Source of the DNA: Candidatus Gastranaerophilales bacterium
GTDB lineage: Bacteria > Cyanobacteriota > Vampirovibrionia > Gastranaerophilales > Gastranaerophilaceae
Reading direction: 5' to 3'
DNA: 64,000 nucleotides
NCBI GenBank assembly: GCA_910586855.1
Contig: CAJUJH010000001.1
Span: 310,001 to 374,000, forward strand
The translations under genes and the position numbers were made by a program. This document shows, piece after piece, positions 17,400 to 28,021 of the stretch; position 1 is the stretch's first letter, and the number at the start of each line of letters is the position of its first letter. Under the pieces are notes generated by a model that was given only the letters and a program-made list of their open reading frames with translations, searched no databases and was not told where the DNA came from.

Positions 17400-18810
17400 T
17401 ATGATGTGTGAATGGAAACATATCCGCTCCCTGGATGCTTTTTAGCTTAAATCCTAGAGTTTCCAGAATTTTGGCATCACGCTCCAGTGTTGCCGGATTA
17501 CATGATACATAAACTATTGATTTTGTAAGTTTTGATATAATTTCAAGTGCTTCTTTATCGGAGCCTTTTCTTGGCGGGTCTAAAATTGCAGCATCAAAGG
17601 TTTTTTCAGAGATTTTTCCTTTATTTGTATTATTTATTTTGGGTTTAAGAAATCCTTTGAAGATTCCCTTTGCATCCCCCAAAAATACTTCATAATTGCT
17701 GCATTTATTGAGTTTAAAGTTAGTTTTAGCATCATTTACAGCACTTTCACATTCTTCAACAAGAGTTATCTTTTTCGCTTTGTCGGATAAAAATATTCCT
17801 ATGGTGCCAACTCCGCCGTATGCATCCAGGATATTTGAATTATCGGGAATCAAAGATTTTACACAGTCAAATATTTTTGAAGCTACGGGCGGGTTTATTT
17901 GGAAAAAGCTGTCCCTGCTTATTTTATAGGTATATTCAGTGTATTTTGATAAATCTTTAGATGTGCTGCCATCCTCAAATATGCATTTTGTGGAATATAG
18001 TTTTTCATATACAAAATCATCCCCTAAAACAAGCTCTGTCTTATCTCCTGTTATTTTATTTGTTTTCTTAGGATTAAAATTAACTAAAACCCCGATTATA
18101 TCAGGAAAATTTTCAATAAGTGTATTTGAAAACTCTGCTATTTCTTCTTTAATCTTATTATACCATTCAAAATCTTTATTTATAACAAAAGTTAAAATCA
18201 TTTTTTTGGAAAAATTTGAATATCTTACAAGAATATGTTTTAAAAGTCCTTTGTCCTTCTTTTCAATATATGCGCCCATTTTCCAGTTTTCTCTGATAAA
18301 ATTAATGATTTCATCAATAATTTTTGGCTGAATCGGGCAAAATTTTATATTTACAACATCATGGCTGTTTTCTTTGTAATAGCCTGCAAGAATCCTCTTT
18401 GATACTTTTGTTTCAGATACGGCATTTTGAACTTTGCATCTGTATTCTTTTAGATTGTCGCATTTTAAAAATGGTTTAAATTCCGTTTCTTTAAAGTTTC
18501 TAAAGGTTTCTTTTAAAATATTTTCTTTTTGTTTGATTAAAAAATCGTATTCAATATTTTGCAGATTGCATCCGCCGCATGCATTGAATAATGGGCAAAA
18601 CGGTTTTATTCTGTGTTTCGACGGGGTTACAATTTCTATAATCTTTGCTCTGATAAAGTTTTTATTTATCCTTAAAACCCTTGCCTTTACAATATCTTCT
18701 GGTACTGCACCATCTATAAATACAGCTTTACCTTCATAATGAGACAAACAGGAGCCTGTATTTATAAGTTTTTCTATGGTTAGTTCTATTATATCATCTT
18801 GTTTTAACAT
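17371..18810 (-). CDS. rlmD: 23S rRNA m5U methyltransferase, RlmD type
   Basis: A 479-residue TrmA/RlmD-family SAM-dependent RNA (uracil-C5)-methyltransferase. TRAM domain at the N-terminus (IEKLINTGSCLSHYEGKAVF), FeS cluster motif CPLFNACGGC near residue 75, Rossmann motif LDAYGGVGTIG, the DPPRKG motif, and the catalytic-Cys segment VYVSCNPATLERD. The exact uridine (1939 or another) cannot be told from sequence. It overlaps mtaB and follows the small helix-turn-helix gene by three bases, so all three are one operon devoted to RNA modification. Confidence 0.88.
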   Translation of the reverse strand: MLKQDDIIELTIEKLINTGSCLSHYEGKAVFIDGAVPEDIVKARVLRINKNFIRAKIIEIVTPSKHRIKPFCPLFNACGGCNLQNIEYDFLIKQKENILKETFRNFKETEFKPFLKCDNLKEYRCKVQNAVSETKVSKRILAGYYKENSHDVVNIKFCPIQPKIIDEIINFIRENWKMGAYIEKKDKGLLKHILVRYSNFSKKMILTFVINKDFEWYNKIKEEIAEFSNTLIENFPDIIGVLVNFNPKKTNKITGDKTELVLGDDFVYEKLYSTKCIFEDGSTSKDLSKYTEYTYKISRDSFFQINPPVASKIFDCVKSLIPDNSNILDAYGGVGTIGIFLSDKAKKITLVEECESAVNDAKTNFKLNKCSNYEVFLGDAKGIFKGFLKPKINNTNKGKISEKTFDAAILDPPRKGSDKEALEIISKLTKSIVYVSCNPATLERDAKILETLGFKLKSIQGADMFPFTHHIESVAHFER

Positions 18811-18813
18811 TTC

Positions 18814-19143
18814 TTAATATTCAAAATACCTGTCAAAGTCCACATCGTCAAATGAACAGAGAAGTCTATAAACAGGGTCGTTTTCATCCATTCTTTGAAA
18901 GTTATATTCATCAAATTTCCAGAATTTTGGATTTATGCCGATTGCTCTAACAATTTGATGGTCGTATAAAATTTTTAATTTCTTTTTTACAATACTAAGT
19001 TCAATTTTTAATTGTTTTGATAATTCTACAGCAGAAATTCCGTCGTCATTTGAGCATTTTTCGGGGGTTAAAAACATAAGCTCTAAGCCGACTTTCTTTA
19101 AATCCTTATCTTCATTTTCAATTATCTCAAAATCATCTGGCAT
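18814..19143 (-). CDS. Small winged-helix-like protein
   Basis: A 109-residue protein. The segment GISAVELSKQLKIELSIVKKKLKILYDHQIVRAIG has the spacing of a winged-helix DNA-binding domain (helix-turn-helix followed by a wing); that sequence class includes MarR/ArsR-like folds. A conserved-looking acidic tail follows (DDVDFDRYFEY). First gene of the rlmD-mtaB operon. Regulatory role is inferred only. Confidence 0.6.
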   Translation of the reverse strand: MPDDFEIIENEDKDLKKVGLELMFLTPEKCSNDDGISAVELSKQLKIELSIVKKKLKILYDHQIVRAIGINPKFWKFDEYNFQRMDENDPVYRLLCSFDDVDFDRYFEY

Positions 19144-19236
19144 ATTACTAATTATAATACCCCAAAAACCATATTTTTATCATATATTGTTACGAAATAA
19201 AAGTTTTAGAGAGGTTTTTTATGCTAAAATTTTATT

Positions 19237-19524
19237 ATGAAAAAGATTTTACCGTATTTTTTATTCTTATTGCTTATTTTGTCCTGTCTGCCATCATTTG
19301 CGACAGCATTTGGAACGTATCGCCAGGAATATGAATACGGTTTATTTGATGGAGTTAAATTTAATCTTTTTGATAAAAAAAAGAATGAAAAAATTATAAA
19401 ATTAAAAGATGATGTTGATAAAAAAATAGAAAAGACCGAGAAAACAAAGGAAGAACAAGACAAAAAAGATGATGATGAATACCAAATGTATAGGTTTATG
19501 CTAGAAAACACTATACCCATTTAG
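19237..19524 (+). CDS. Small exported charged protein
   Basis: A 95-residue protein with a clear signal peptide (MKKILPYFLFLLLILSC then LPSFATA). The mature part is short and very charged, with a Lys/Glu/Asp helix (KLKDDVDKKIEKTEKTKEEQ). The Cys after the hydrophobic core could make it a lipoprotein. No known domain. The -10-like TAAAAT upstream lies in the gap after the helix-turn-helix gene. Confidence 0.6.
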   Translation: MKKILPYFLFLLLILSCLPSFATAFGTYRQEYEYGLFDGVKFNLFDKKKNEKIIKLKDDVDKKIEKTEKTKEEQDKKDDDEYQMYRFMLENTIPI

Positions 19525-19714
19525 CTCGTCAGTTCTGCTATATGCATTTTTTGGAATATTATTTATGTTTTTTCTTATAAAATTTTGGTAAAATTCAAAC
19601 CATTTTTGTTTTAGGGTTATAAGCTTTGCTAATATTTCTATATGCTGAAAATGTTATATTTATATTTTGTGCTACAAGCTGGTTTTGTATGGTGTTTAAA
19701 ACATATAAGATATT

Positions 19715-19750
19715 TAAAAACCCCGCTTTTATTTATTTAAGCGGGGTTTA
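19715..19750 (-). terminator. Intrinsic terminator after tpsB
   Basis: AAACCCCGCTT pairs perfectly with AAGCGGGGTTT, followed on the reverse strand by TTTAAATA. 22 bases after the tpsB stop. Confidence 0.8.
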
Positions 19751-19771
19751 AACTTATTTTAAATCAACTTA

Positions 19772-21550
19772 CTACAGGATGTTTGAAGATAGTATGAAGT
19801 GGACTCTGCATCCAGACGCATCTTCCGGTTTGTTGCCGATTGGAACACCGATGTAAACGTTTCCTGATAAGTATTTTGTTAATTTCAAGATAACACCGCC
19901 GCCAACGCTCATAACCATATCGGAGCCATCACCTGATTTAACATTGCCATACCAGCCCAAATCATAGAAGCCGGCTAATCTGATGCTGTCATCAACGAAG
20001 TGTAATTTTTCTGGAAGCATCATTCTTAAGAATGGAACAGGGAATCTTACTTCGGCAGATGCTGTCATACCATAGTCTGACATAAAGGCGCTTTCTTCAT
20101 ATCCTCTAACGCTTGTCATACCACCAACGGACATTTTTTCAGATGGCAGCAACGCTCTGTTTGCCCATTGGCCGCCAACTTGCAGAATACCTGTTGACCT
20201 TAAAGGTAGTGCTTGCAATCTTGCTGCGTTAGCAAAGACTCTTACAGCATTGTTGTTTGGAACAGATTTATCGTGTTTGCTTGCACCAAAGAAGTTATCT
20301 GTACCGCCCATTCCTGGAATACCAACACCTGTACCTAAGTTAACAAATGTTTTTCCATAAAAATCGTCTTTAATATTTGTTAAGTTTGCTTTAATGTTTC
20401 TAGATCTGTATTTATAGTTTAATTCAGGAATTAAACCAAATTCTGTTTTTGTATTTCTGATATCTACGCCAATGTCTCCGTATAGTTTGTAGTTATCAGT
20501 TTTTACTAATCTTCTTGAAACGGAAGCAAAGAAGTTATGAGATTTTGATTCGATATCTAAGAAATCTAATTCTCCCCCAACTTCAGAGCCTGAATAAGTA
20601 TAACCTAAATTTAATTTTGCTTCTTTAGTTTTTGCGATAGGTACGCTATAAAACACACCTTGTGCAATTGAATTTTTTGCAAGAGTAGTAGTTGAGTACA
20701 ATTGGTCGCCATGACCTGTTACATTATACATACCGGCAAAGAAAATCGCCCTGTTTAAACCGGTGCTTGTGGTACCCATATCATCCCATCTGAAATCAAA
20801 GTCAATTGGGAATCTGTCTGCTATGTTTAATTCAAGGTTTGTAAATTCAGCACTTTCTTCGTTATCAGTAAGGGCAACCTGACCTTTCATATATCCTGTT
20901 GCATTTATTTCTCTTAAAGATTCCTGAATATCACGAACGTTTAAAAGTTTGCCTTCTTCAATATATTTGTCAGTCAAGTAAGCATTTTTAAGATATCTGT
21001 CTTTACTCCATTTGTTTCCAGTAATTTTAATATCACCGTATTTACCTTCCATAATCATGATATGGATGTTGCCGTCTTGAACCTTTTGCGGTGGAAGATA
21101 AGCTATAGTTGAAATATAACCTCTTTGCTGGTAAAAATCTGTTACCATATTTGCCATACCGATAACATCGGCTACTGTTACCTGCTCGCCGATTTTTTCG
21201 CAAATAAGGTTCATAAGTTCTTCTTCTGTAAAAGCAGTGTAGCCTTCAAATTTTATTGAATTTAACTTGAAGGTAACCTCTTTATTTGGCAGCTTGTCTA
21301 CTTCTTGCTGCATTTCTTTTTTCATTTCAATTTGCTCGTTTCCTCTGTGTTCTTTGCTTCTTTCTTCACGAGCTTTCATTTCATATTCTTTGAATTGACG
21401 GATATTTGCCTGGTCAATTACACCTGAGTCAAAGTTACCAACATTTGACGGCATTGTCGGGGTAATATCTGCAGCAAATGTTTTACCTGTTGTAATGAAC
21501 ATACAAAGCGCAATTAGTAAGACGTATGTTCTCAAAAACTTATTTTTCAC
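19772..21550 (-). CDS. ShlB/FhaC-type TpsB outer-membrane transporter
   Basis: A 592-residue two-partner secretion transporter that exports its TpsA partner across the outer membrane. Signal peptide (MKNKFLRTYVLLIALCMFITTGKTFA), a charged helix (residues ~50-90, like FhaC helix H1), then POTRA domains starting at VTFKLNSIKFEGYTAFTEEEL with the YLPPQKVQDGNIHIMIMEGKYG segment. A C-terminal beta-barrel carries the conserved loop motif VRGY (MTSVRGYEES). Divergent to the tpsA gene across a 446-base gap rather than in an operon with it. Confidence 0.9.
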   Translation of the reverse strand: MKNKFLRTYVLLIALCMFITTGKTFAADITPTMPSNVGNFDSGVIDQANIRQFKEYEMKAREERSKEHRGNEQIEMKKEMQQEVDKLPNKEVTFKLNSIKFEGYTAFTEEELMNLICEKIGEQVTVADVIGMANMVTDFYQQRGYISTIAYLPPQKVQDGNIHIMIMEGKYGDIKITGNKWSKDRYLKNAYLTDKYIEEGKLLNVRDIQESLREINATGYMKGQVALTDNEESAEFTNLELNIADRFPIDFDFRWDDMGTTSTGLNRAIFFAGMYNVTGHGDQLYSTTTLAKNSIAQGVFYSVPIAKTKEAKLNLGYTYSGSEVGGELDFLDIESKSHNFFASVSRRLVKTDNYKLYGDIGVDIRNTKTEFGLIPELNYKYRSRNIKANLTNIKDDFYGKTFVNLGTGVGIPGMGGTDNFFGASKHDKSVPNNNAVRVFANAARLQALPLRSTGILQVGGQWANRALLPSEKMSVGGMTSVRGYEESAFMSDYGMTASAEVRFPVPFLRMMLPEKLHFVDDSIRLAGFYDLGWYGNVKSGDGSDMVMSVGGGVILKLTKYLSGNVYIGVPIGNKPEDASGCRVHFILSSNIL

Positions 21551-21996
21551 TTTTTACTTGTCCTTTTCGCATGAAAATTTACACTATTGGAGTACTACCT
21601 TAATAATAAAGTAATACTTACAAGACGGCAATAAACTATATTAATGATTTTTTATCCTTTTTTAAAGAATTTTTTTTAAAAATCTAGAGTTTTTTATTGT
21701 GTTAATAGAATATTTAAAACATTTGTAAAAATCAACATGCTAAAAATCGAAAAATTGTTAATTTATGTAAAAATTTTTTATTCTAATTAATACTTTAATT
21801 TCATTTATGTTTCTACTATTATCTAAATGTTAAGTATTGCAAAGATTAATTCAAAGTTGGCAATTTTCTATATTTAGAAGTTTTTATTATAATATACAAA
21901 GACAAAACTATAACCTATTTAATGAGCAAATTAACAACTTTTATCTTGAAAGAAAATATTAAGAGTATGTGTATATATTAAGGAAAGGCAAAATAA
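21551..21996. promoter_or_regulatory. Divergent promoter region between tpsB and tpsA
   Basis: A 446-base AT-rich gap serving both genes. A -10 hexamer TATAAT lies at 21888-21893 for tpsA, which would give a 5' leader near 100 bases. AAGGAAAGG at 21980-21988 is its ribosome site. No clear operator palindrome was seen. Confidence 0.45.
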
Positions 21997-24900
21997 ATGA
22001 AATCTTTAAACAAAAAAATTAAATCTTTGTTTTTATTGATAAGCTTTGCTGCTTACATGCCGATTTCAATAGCTCCATCATTTGCTGCTGTTGCAGACAA
22101 TACAACACCAGTATTGGATTCTTCTATTAATGGCGGTAATGTTGGTATTAATGGCAGCATCAATATTGGCGGCAAAGATTATAATAACTTTGAAGTTAAT
22201 ATGGCTGAAGGCGCCGGCAAAGGCGGAGTTGGCTTATTTGACTGGGGTTCATTTGATGTTGGTAAAAACGTTGCAGTTAACTGGATATTTAATGCTAACG
22301 GTCAAAAAGCTATCAACAGAGTTATGAACACAGGTAAAGCATCAGAAATCTACGGTGCTCTTACAAGCTCTTGCGCAGGAAATTGCAGCTATGCTAAAAC
22401 ATCAAGCGTTATCTTAATTAACCCTAACGGCATTATGTTTGGTCAAGGTTCTATGGTTAACCTTGGTTCTTTTACTGCTTCTACAATGGATATTAACGGT
22501 TTAGAAAAAGCAAAACAAGATTTCATTAACGGTAAAGTTCCAACAATAAAAACCGGCAAAAGAGCTGATGGTTCAACATTCACATATAACAGCTACGGTA
22601 AAACCGATGTATTAAGAACACAATTTGGCAACGGCGTACCTATTACATTCGACAGAAGCCACGTTGATTCAAATGGTAACGGTGTAATTACTCTTGACGG
22701 TGCTAAATTTAACGTTGAAGGTTTCACAAACGGCGAACCTAAAACACAAGCTACTTCAGTTGCACTTATTGCTGATAAAATCGATATTAAAAATAAATCA
22801 ACCATTCAAACTTATGAAGACCCAAACAAAAACGGAAACTTTGGTAATGGTTATGCAAGGTCAAATGTTAAATTAATCACAGCTGATGGCGTTACTCTAA
22901 GCTATGGCGATTGGGGACAAGTTTCTGAAGCTGATGCAGCTGGTAATTCACTTGTACATATTCAAGAAAAAACAGTTGCTGCAGGCGAAGAAGGCAAATA
23001 TGGAATCTCTATTTCAGGCGGTTCTCAAATTTATTCAGGTTCTGTTCAAGTAGAAAATAAAGTTAAAAATGCTAAAGTAAGCATTAACAACTCAACTCTT
23101 TGGGGACGTAAATTAAACAATGCAACAACAGGTGAAATCTCTGTTAAAAGCAGCGGCGACATTGAAATTGTAAATTCGCGTTTAGAAACAATGAAAGGTG
23201 CTGCAAGCGATGCTGCTAACCCTGAAAAATCAAATGCTTATGGTAATATCACTATTTTAGCTGATAAAAATATTACAATTGATAACACAAGAATTTACTC
23301 AGCTCCATCTGATTTAAACAATGGTTTAGCAAACGGTGCTGATGCAAAAGCAGGAAACATTTTAATTAAATCTAAAGAAGGCAATATCAATATTAAAAAA
23401 TCCGCAGAAGCTTTAGCTGAAGGCAACTCACAAGTAGGCAATCTTCCAATTAACATTGTTTCTTACGGAAACTTAAGACTTGAAGCTGACTACGGTACAG
23501 TTAAAACTGATTTCACAAAAGGCGGTTATACAAAAATCGCTGGTAAATACAATACAAGCATCGGTGCTAAAAATATTGAATTAAACGGCGGTGCTTACGG
23601 TTCTCAACAAGGTAATTTAACTTTAAGAGCCGGCACACTTGTTAAAAATCCAAACACTGGCTTAATGGATATCTTAGGCGGCGGTATTAAAATCAATGAT
23701 TCAGTACTTCAAGCTTCAAGAGGCGAACTTGCAATCCAAGGTTTAGAAACAACTCTTGCTAACGCAACCCTTGATTACAATACATTAAGCTTCTACAATG
23801 ATTACTATTTAAAAAATAACTTAAACCACGATGTATTAATTAAAGACGGCACAACTTTCTTTGACAGACAAGTTGAAAGCGGTGCAAAAGATACATTAGT
23901 TCTTGAAACTACCGGTCAATTAATTTTAGACCACAACAAACTTCAAAAAGCTGATTTTGATGACACAAGAGACCAAATGATTGCAACAGCTGCTGACCAA
24001 ACATCTAACGTAAAATTATCATCATTAAACAGCCAAGTTTCAATTAGAAACAATTCCGATGTTAAAGTTTCAGGAAACATTGAATTAAATGGTAAAACAA
24101 ATGCTAACGTTTCAACTTCAGATGTAACTTCTAAAAACGGTAACATTACAATGATTGGCGGAACAAAAGTTACATTGGGCGATGCAATTGACCAAATCGC
24201 AGGCGATAAAAACGTTATCACTAAAAAAGGCTCAACATTAAACGCTGCAAACGGCAACATTACATTAACAGCTAAAGGTGATGTTAAAGACCCTACAGCA
24301 ACTCAAGATATCAGAGGCATCACAATTCTAAACTCTAAGTTAAATGCTAAAAACAATACTTTAACAGCAAATAACGGTGATGTTTCAATTCAAACAAGTA
24401 CAATCACAGCAACAACCGGCAACAACAAAATTACTGCTGATAATGCTCGTGTTGGTATTCAACAAGGTTCAAACGTTATAGCTGCTAATCAATCAGATAT
24501 CGTTGCTAAAAACGATGTAATTATCACTAACTCAACTGTTAAATCATCAAAGAAAAACAATATCACATCACAAACAAATAAAGTAACAGTTAAAGGTACA
24601 GGTGCTTTAGTTCAATCAACAGGTTCTGATGTAGTAATCAACCAAGCATTAACTGCAAACACTGATACTGATTTCGACCAAGCTCAAGGCATTAAAGCAG
24701 CAGGCAATATCTACCTAAATGTAAAAGGTAACGGTCAAAATATCAATAGCAATGGTACAGTAGGTTCATTCGCTGCAGGCAACAGATTAGTTCTAAATGC
24801 AAACAATGATATCAATCTTACAAAAGCTGGTGATTGGACAATCAATAGAACTGACTTTATCGCAGGCAATAATACAAACATCAGCTCTACAAACGTTACT

Positions 24901-25791
24901 TTAAACAATACAACATTCGATTCAAAAAATAACAACATCACCGCAAAAGGCAACGTTACAATTAACAACAATATGGACATTAACAAAGGTAAGACAACAA
25001 TTAAATCAAACGGTAATGTTAAAACAAACGCTTCTAACGGTGTAATCAATACAAACAGCAACAAGTTAATAGTAAATGCTGATAAAGATATTGATATTGC
25101 ATTCACAGGCGTAAATAATAAAACAGCTGGTCTTGAAATCAACTCTGATGTTAACACATCAAACGGTAATGTTCTTGCAAGCGAAGGTAACGCTGCACTT
25201 GCTGGAAGAAATGTTAAATTAAACGCAAAAGATAAAACATTATCAATCGCTAAAATCAAAGCTGATACATTAGAAATCGTTGATGCTAACAATACTAAGT
25301 TAATCGCAGCAACTGATAACAAACCAAACTCAGCTACAGATAACATAGGTCCTAATTCAGGTTCAGCAAATGTTGGTACAGCATACATCGAAATCAGAAA
25401 ACTTGCCGGATGGAATATGGATACAGATGTAGAAAACATTGAAAACATCCCTGGCTTCTACCAAGAAAACTACGATAAAGCTAATGATGGCAACCACCAA
25501 AGACACTTTATTCAATTCAATAACGAAGGCAGCAATGAAAACTTCCTACTTGTTTACCAAAGAGCAACTGAAGGTTGTGAAGAGCCTGAAGTACCTGGTG
25601 ACAATGGAACAATCTCAAATGTAGGTATCAATGAATCTGCACTTGTTAGATTACCAAGACACGAAGAAGGCGTAAGCGCAGTAGCTCCTGTATTAAACGA
25701 AATTACAGACCCGACAGCAAACGTAATTATGGCAGCTGCTAGAATCACCCTAGATGAAGAAAACGAAGATGATGAAGAAGGCGCTTTCTAA
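21997..25791 (+). CDS. Filamentous-hemagglutinin-like TpsA exoprotein
   Basis: A 1264-residue secreted protein. Signal peptide (residues 1-31, ending IAPSFAA), then a TPS secretion domain (residues ~35-260) with NINGxxN-like beta-helix turns. Its diagnostic NPNG loop (ILINPNGIMFGQGSMVNLGSF region, about residues 145-160) is present. The rest is a long right-handed beta-helix of irregular short repeats rich in Asn/Thr/Lys (GNITLTAKGDV, GNVTINNN, NGNVLASEGN). It ends with an acidic tail (EENEDDEEGAF) instead of an anchor, suggesting release or C-terminal processing. Likely adhesin; partner of the divergent TpsB. Confidence 0.92.
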   Translation: MKSLNKKIKSLFLLISFAAYMPISIAPSFAAVADNTTPVLDSSINGGNVGINGSINIGGKDYNNFEVNMAEGAGKGGVGLFDWGSFDVGKNVAVNWIFNANGQKAINRVMNTGKASEIYGALTSSCAGNCSYAKTSSVILINPNGIMFGQGSMVNLGSFTASTMDINGLEKAKQDFINGKVPTIKTGKRADGSTFTYNSYGKTDVLRTQFGNGVPITFDRSHVDSNGNGVITLDGAKFNVEGFTNGEPKTQATSVALIADKIDIKNKSTIQTYEDPNKNGNFGNGYARSNVKLITADGVTLSYGDWGQVSEADAAGNSLVHIQEKTVAAGEEGKYGISISGGSQIYSGSVQVENKVKNAKVSINNSTLWGRKLNNATTGEISVKSSGDIEIVNSRLETMKGAASDAANPEKSNAYGNITILADKNITIDNTRIYSAPSDLNNGLANGADAKAGNILIKSKEGNINIKKSAEALAEGNSQVGNLPINIVSYGNLRLEADYGTVKTDFTKGGYTKIAGKYNTSIGAKNIELNGGAYGSQQGNLTLRAGTLVKNPNTGLMDILGGGIKINDSVLQASRGELAIQGLETTLANATLDYNTLSFYNDYYLKNNLNHDVLIKDGTTFFDRQVESGAKDTLVLETTGQLILDHNKLQKADFDDTRDQMIATAADQTSNVKLSSLNSQVSIRNNSDVKVSGNIELNGKTNANVSTSDVTSKNGNITMIGGTKVTLGDAIDQIAGDKNVITKKGSTLNAANGNITLTAKGDVKDPTATQDIRGITILNSKLNAKNNTLTANNGDVSIQTSTITATTGNNKITADNARVGIQQGSNVIAANQSDIVAKNDVIITNSTVKSSKKNNITSQTNKVTVKGTGALVQSTGSDVVINQALTANTDTDFDQAQGIKAAGNIYLNVKGNGQNINSNGTVGSFAAGNRLVLNANNDINLTKAGDWTINRTDFIAGNNTNISSTNVTLNNTTFDSKNNNITAKGNVTINNNMDINKGKTTIKSNGNVKTNASNGVINTNSNKLIVNADKDIDIAFTGVNNKTAGLEINSDVNTSNGNVLASEGNAALAGRNVKLNAKDKTLSIAKIKADTLEIVDANNTKLIAATDNKPNSATDNIGPNSGSANVGTAYIEIRKLAGWNMDTDVENIENIPGFYQENYDKANDGNHQRHFIQFNNEGSNENFLLVYQRATEGCEEPEVPGDNGTISNVGINESALVRLPRHEEGVSAVAPVLNEITDPTANVIMAAARITLDEENEDDEEGAF

Positions 25792-25815
25792 TCAACATGT
25801 TAAATAAATAAAATA

Positions 25816-25850
25816 AAACACCCGCTTTAAAAATAAGGCGGGTGTTTTTT
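25816..25850 (+). terminator. Intrinsic terminator after tpsA
   Basis: ACACCCGC pairs with GCGGGTGT, followed by six T. Confidence 0.85.
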
Positions 25851-25942
25851 ATTGCTCACGCAATATTAATAAACAGGCATAGTTGTATTAATTTAAAATT
25901 TTGTATAATATTAAGTTAAATTATAAATTTGTGGGGAAATTA

Positions 25943-28003
25943 ATGAAATTTAAATATTTATTAACAGCAATTTTACTTTTGAATATATGCTTTTATTCAG
26001 CTTCAAATATTGCAGAGGCAAAGTGTGAAGATTCAAGAAAGGTGATAAACCTAACTCGTGAAGTTATAAAGAATCCAACCGCACGCAATATTGACAGCTA
26101 TATCTCAACAATGAAAAAGCGTGCAATTGTGCATGGAATAAAGCAAGACTATGAGGCTCAGGCGGATGATTTTAGAAGTATACTTTATTTTTTAAGGAAA
26201 AATAAAAAGTCTGAAGAGTATATTAAATATTATCAAAAACTTTGCGCAACATATTCAAAGCTCGGATTTAAAAACAGTCAGTCCAATAAGCTTGAAATAG
26301 CAAGAAATTTGTATCTTGAAAATAAATACTTTGCAAGTGCATATGAATTTTTAGAACTTGCACAAGAGGGATATTGCAAAGAAATCTGCTATGAGTTTCT
26401 GGGGGATATTTCTCAATCTTTCAATAATCCTGAGGCAGCACTTGTTTTTTATAAAAAAGCGCTTGAAGTTGAACCTGAAAATTATTGTGTAACTTATAAA
26501 ATAGGCAAGGTTTATAAATATTTAAATAAAGACAACGAAGCAAAGGAATATTTTGAAACAACTATAAATTTAACCGAAGACCCTGAAATATTGAATGATA
26601 TCGTTTCTATTTATGAAAAAGAGCTTAAGGCAAATAAGGATAATGAAGCTTCATATGAAATTTTAGGTCTTGCTTATCAAAAATTAAAAGAATACAGGAA
26701 AACATATAATCTTTTTAAAAAAGCCATAACACTAAAGCCTGATGATATATTTTTAAAATATTACTTAGGAAATCTGCTTTTTGATATGGGAGAATATGCA
26801 GAAGCTATTAAAATTTATAATTCAATAATTTTAAATAACCCATATGAAACACAAATTAGAATTGCAAGAGCAAAGAGCTTAAAAGCCCTAAATAGGGCAA
26901 ATGATGCCCTAAAGGACTATCAGGTGGTTTTAGCTCTTTATCCTGATTCTAAACAGGCTCAAATTGGTATATTTAAGCTCTTTTCAGGCAAAAAACGTGC
27001 AGAAGAAATTGTAAAATTATTTTATCCATTAAATAAGAACTTTGCACCTAATGCTGATTTTTACAACAATCTTGCTGGTCTTTTGTATTCAAACGGCTTT
27101 GTGTCTGATGCAGTTAATTTATATAAAGCATCAATAAAACTTGCTCCAAAGAAGGAAAAAACATACATAAGCCTTTATAAAATCTATGAACTCGAAGGAC
27201 AGACAGCCCCTGCTTATGAATTAGCACAAGAGGCGCATAAAAATCTTCCAAATAGTCCTGAAATAAAAAAGATTTATCAGCACATAAATAAAAATGCATC
27301 TTCTGAAAAAAATCTTTTGGCACTTTCTTATATGTCAAATAAGGAATATATAAAGGCTATTAAAATCTATAATCAAATTCATCCAAAAACAGCCGCAGTT
27401 TATGAATCCATATCTAATTGCTATAAGGCACAAAAGAATTATAAAGCAGCCGTCGATGCTCTTTTGCATGCTATAAAACTTGACCCTGTTAATTCTGATT
27501 TATATTATAGTACTGCACTTTTGTATCTTGATTTAAATTCAAAAAAAACAGCTGAAACCTATCTTGAAAAAGCAATAGGGCTGGATAGGAAAAATTTAAA
27601 GGCAAGAAAACTCTTAAGCTACCTAAAACAGCAAGAGATTGATAATAAGCTTGATAGAGCCTATGCGCTTTATCAAAAGAAAGATTATAAAAATACACTT
27701 GTTGAATTAATAAAAGCTGAAAAGCTTTATCCGAATAATCCCGAGGTTTATTATTACAAAGCGCTTACCTACAATGCTTTGAATGATATTAATAATGCCT
27801 ACAGACATTTTATGAAAACACTCGAATTAGACCGTTCTTATTATACTGCACACTTCTATATTGCTGAAATTTTAGAAAAGCAAGGCAAAGAAAAACAGGC
27901 GCTAGAGGAGTATGAGTGGTTCCTTGGGGCTGATGTAAAAGATGCAAAAATGATGAAAAAGGCACAGGATAAAGTTATTAAGCTTGGACAAAAATATTAT
28001 TAA
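25943..28003 (+). CDS. Exported tetratricopeptide-repeat protein
   Basis: A 686-residue protein made largely of TPR units (for example AALVFYKKALEVEPEN, KTYNLFKKAITLKPDD, AVDALLHAIKLDPVNSDLYY, AYRHFMKTLELDRSYY), at least ten by eye. The frame opens at ATG 25901, but GGGGAAAT precedes the in-frame ATG at 25943. That start gives a proper signal peptide (MKFKYLLTAILLLNICFYSA..AEA). Probably a periplasmic or envelope scaffold. A TATAAT at 25904-25909 fits a promoter just upstream. It is followed after 18 bases by kdsB, so possibly cotranscribed. Confidence 0.8.
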   Translation: MKFKYLLTAILLLNICFYSASNIAEAKCEDSRKVINLTREVIKNPTARNIDSYISTMKKRAIVHGIKQDYEAQADDFRSILYFLRKNKKSEEYIKYYQKLCATYSKLGFKNSQSNKLEIARNLYLENKYFASAYEFLELAQEGYCKEICYEFLGDISQSFNNPEAALVFYKKALEVEPENYCVTYKIGKVYKYLNKDNEAKEYFETTINLTEDPEILNDIVSIYEKELKANKDNEASYEILGLAYQKLKEYRKTYNLFKKAITLKPDDIFLKYYLGNLLFDMGEYAEAIKIYNSIILNNPYETQIRIARAKSLKALNRANDALKDYQVVLALYPDSKQAQIGIFKLFSGKKRAEEIVKLFYPLNKNFAPNADFYNNLAGLLYSNGFVSDAVNLYKASIKLAPKKEKTYISLYKIYELEGQTAPAYELAQEAHKNLPNSPEIKKIYQHINKNASSEKNLLALSYMSNKEYIKAIKIYNQIHPKTAAVYESISNCYKAQKNYKAAVDALLHAIKLDPVNSDLYYSTALLYLDLNSKKTAETYLEKAIGLDRKNLKARKLLSYLKQQEIDNKLDRAYALYQKKDYKNTLVELIKAEKLYPNNPEVYYYKALTYNALNDINNAYRHFMKTLELDRSYYTAHFYIAEILEKQGKEKQALEEYEWFLGADVKDAKMMKKAQDKVIKLGQKYY

Positions 28004-28021
28004 ATGAAAGATTGAAACATT

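Noticed and set aside
22082..25748. Reverse- and alternative-frame open frames within the TpsA gene
   Set aside because: Shadow frames produced by the repetitive Asn/Thr/Ala codon pattern; no starts with ribosome sites.
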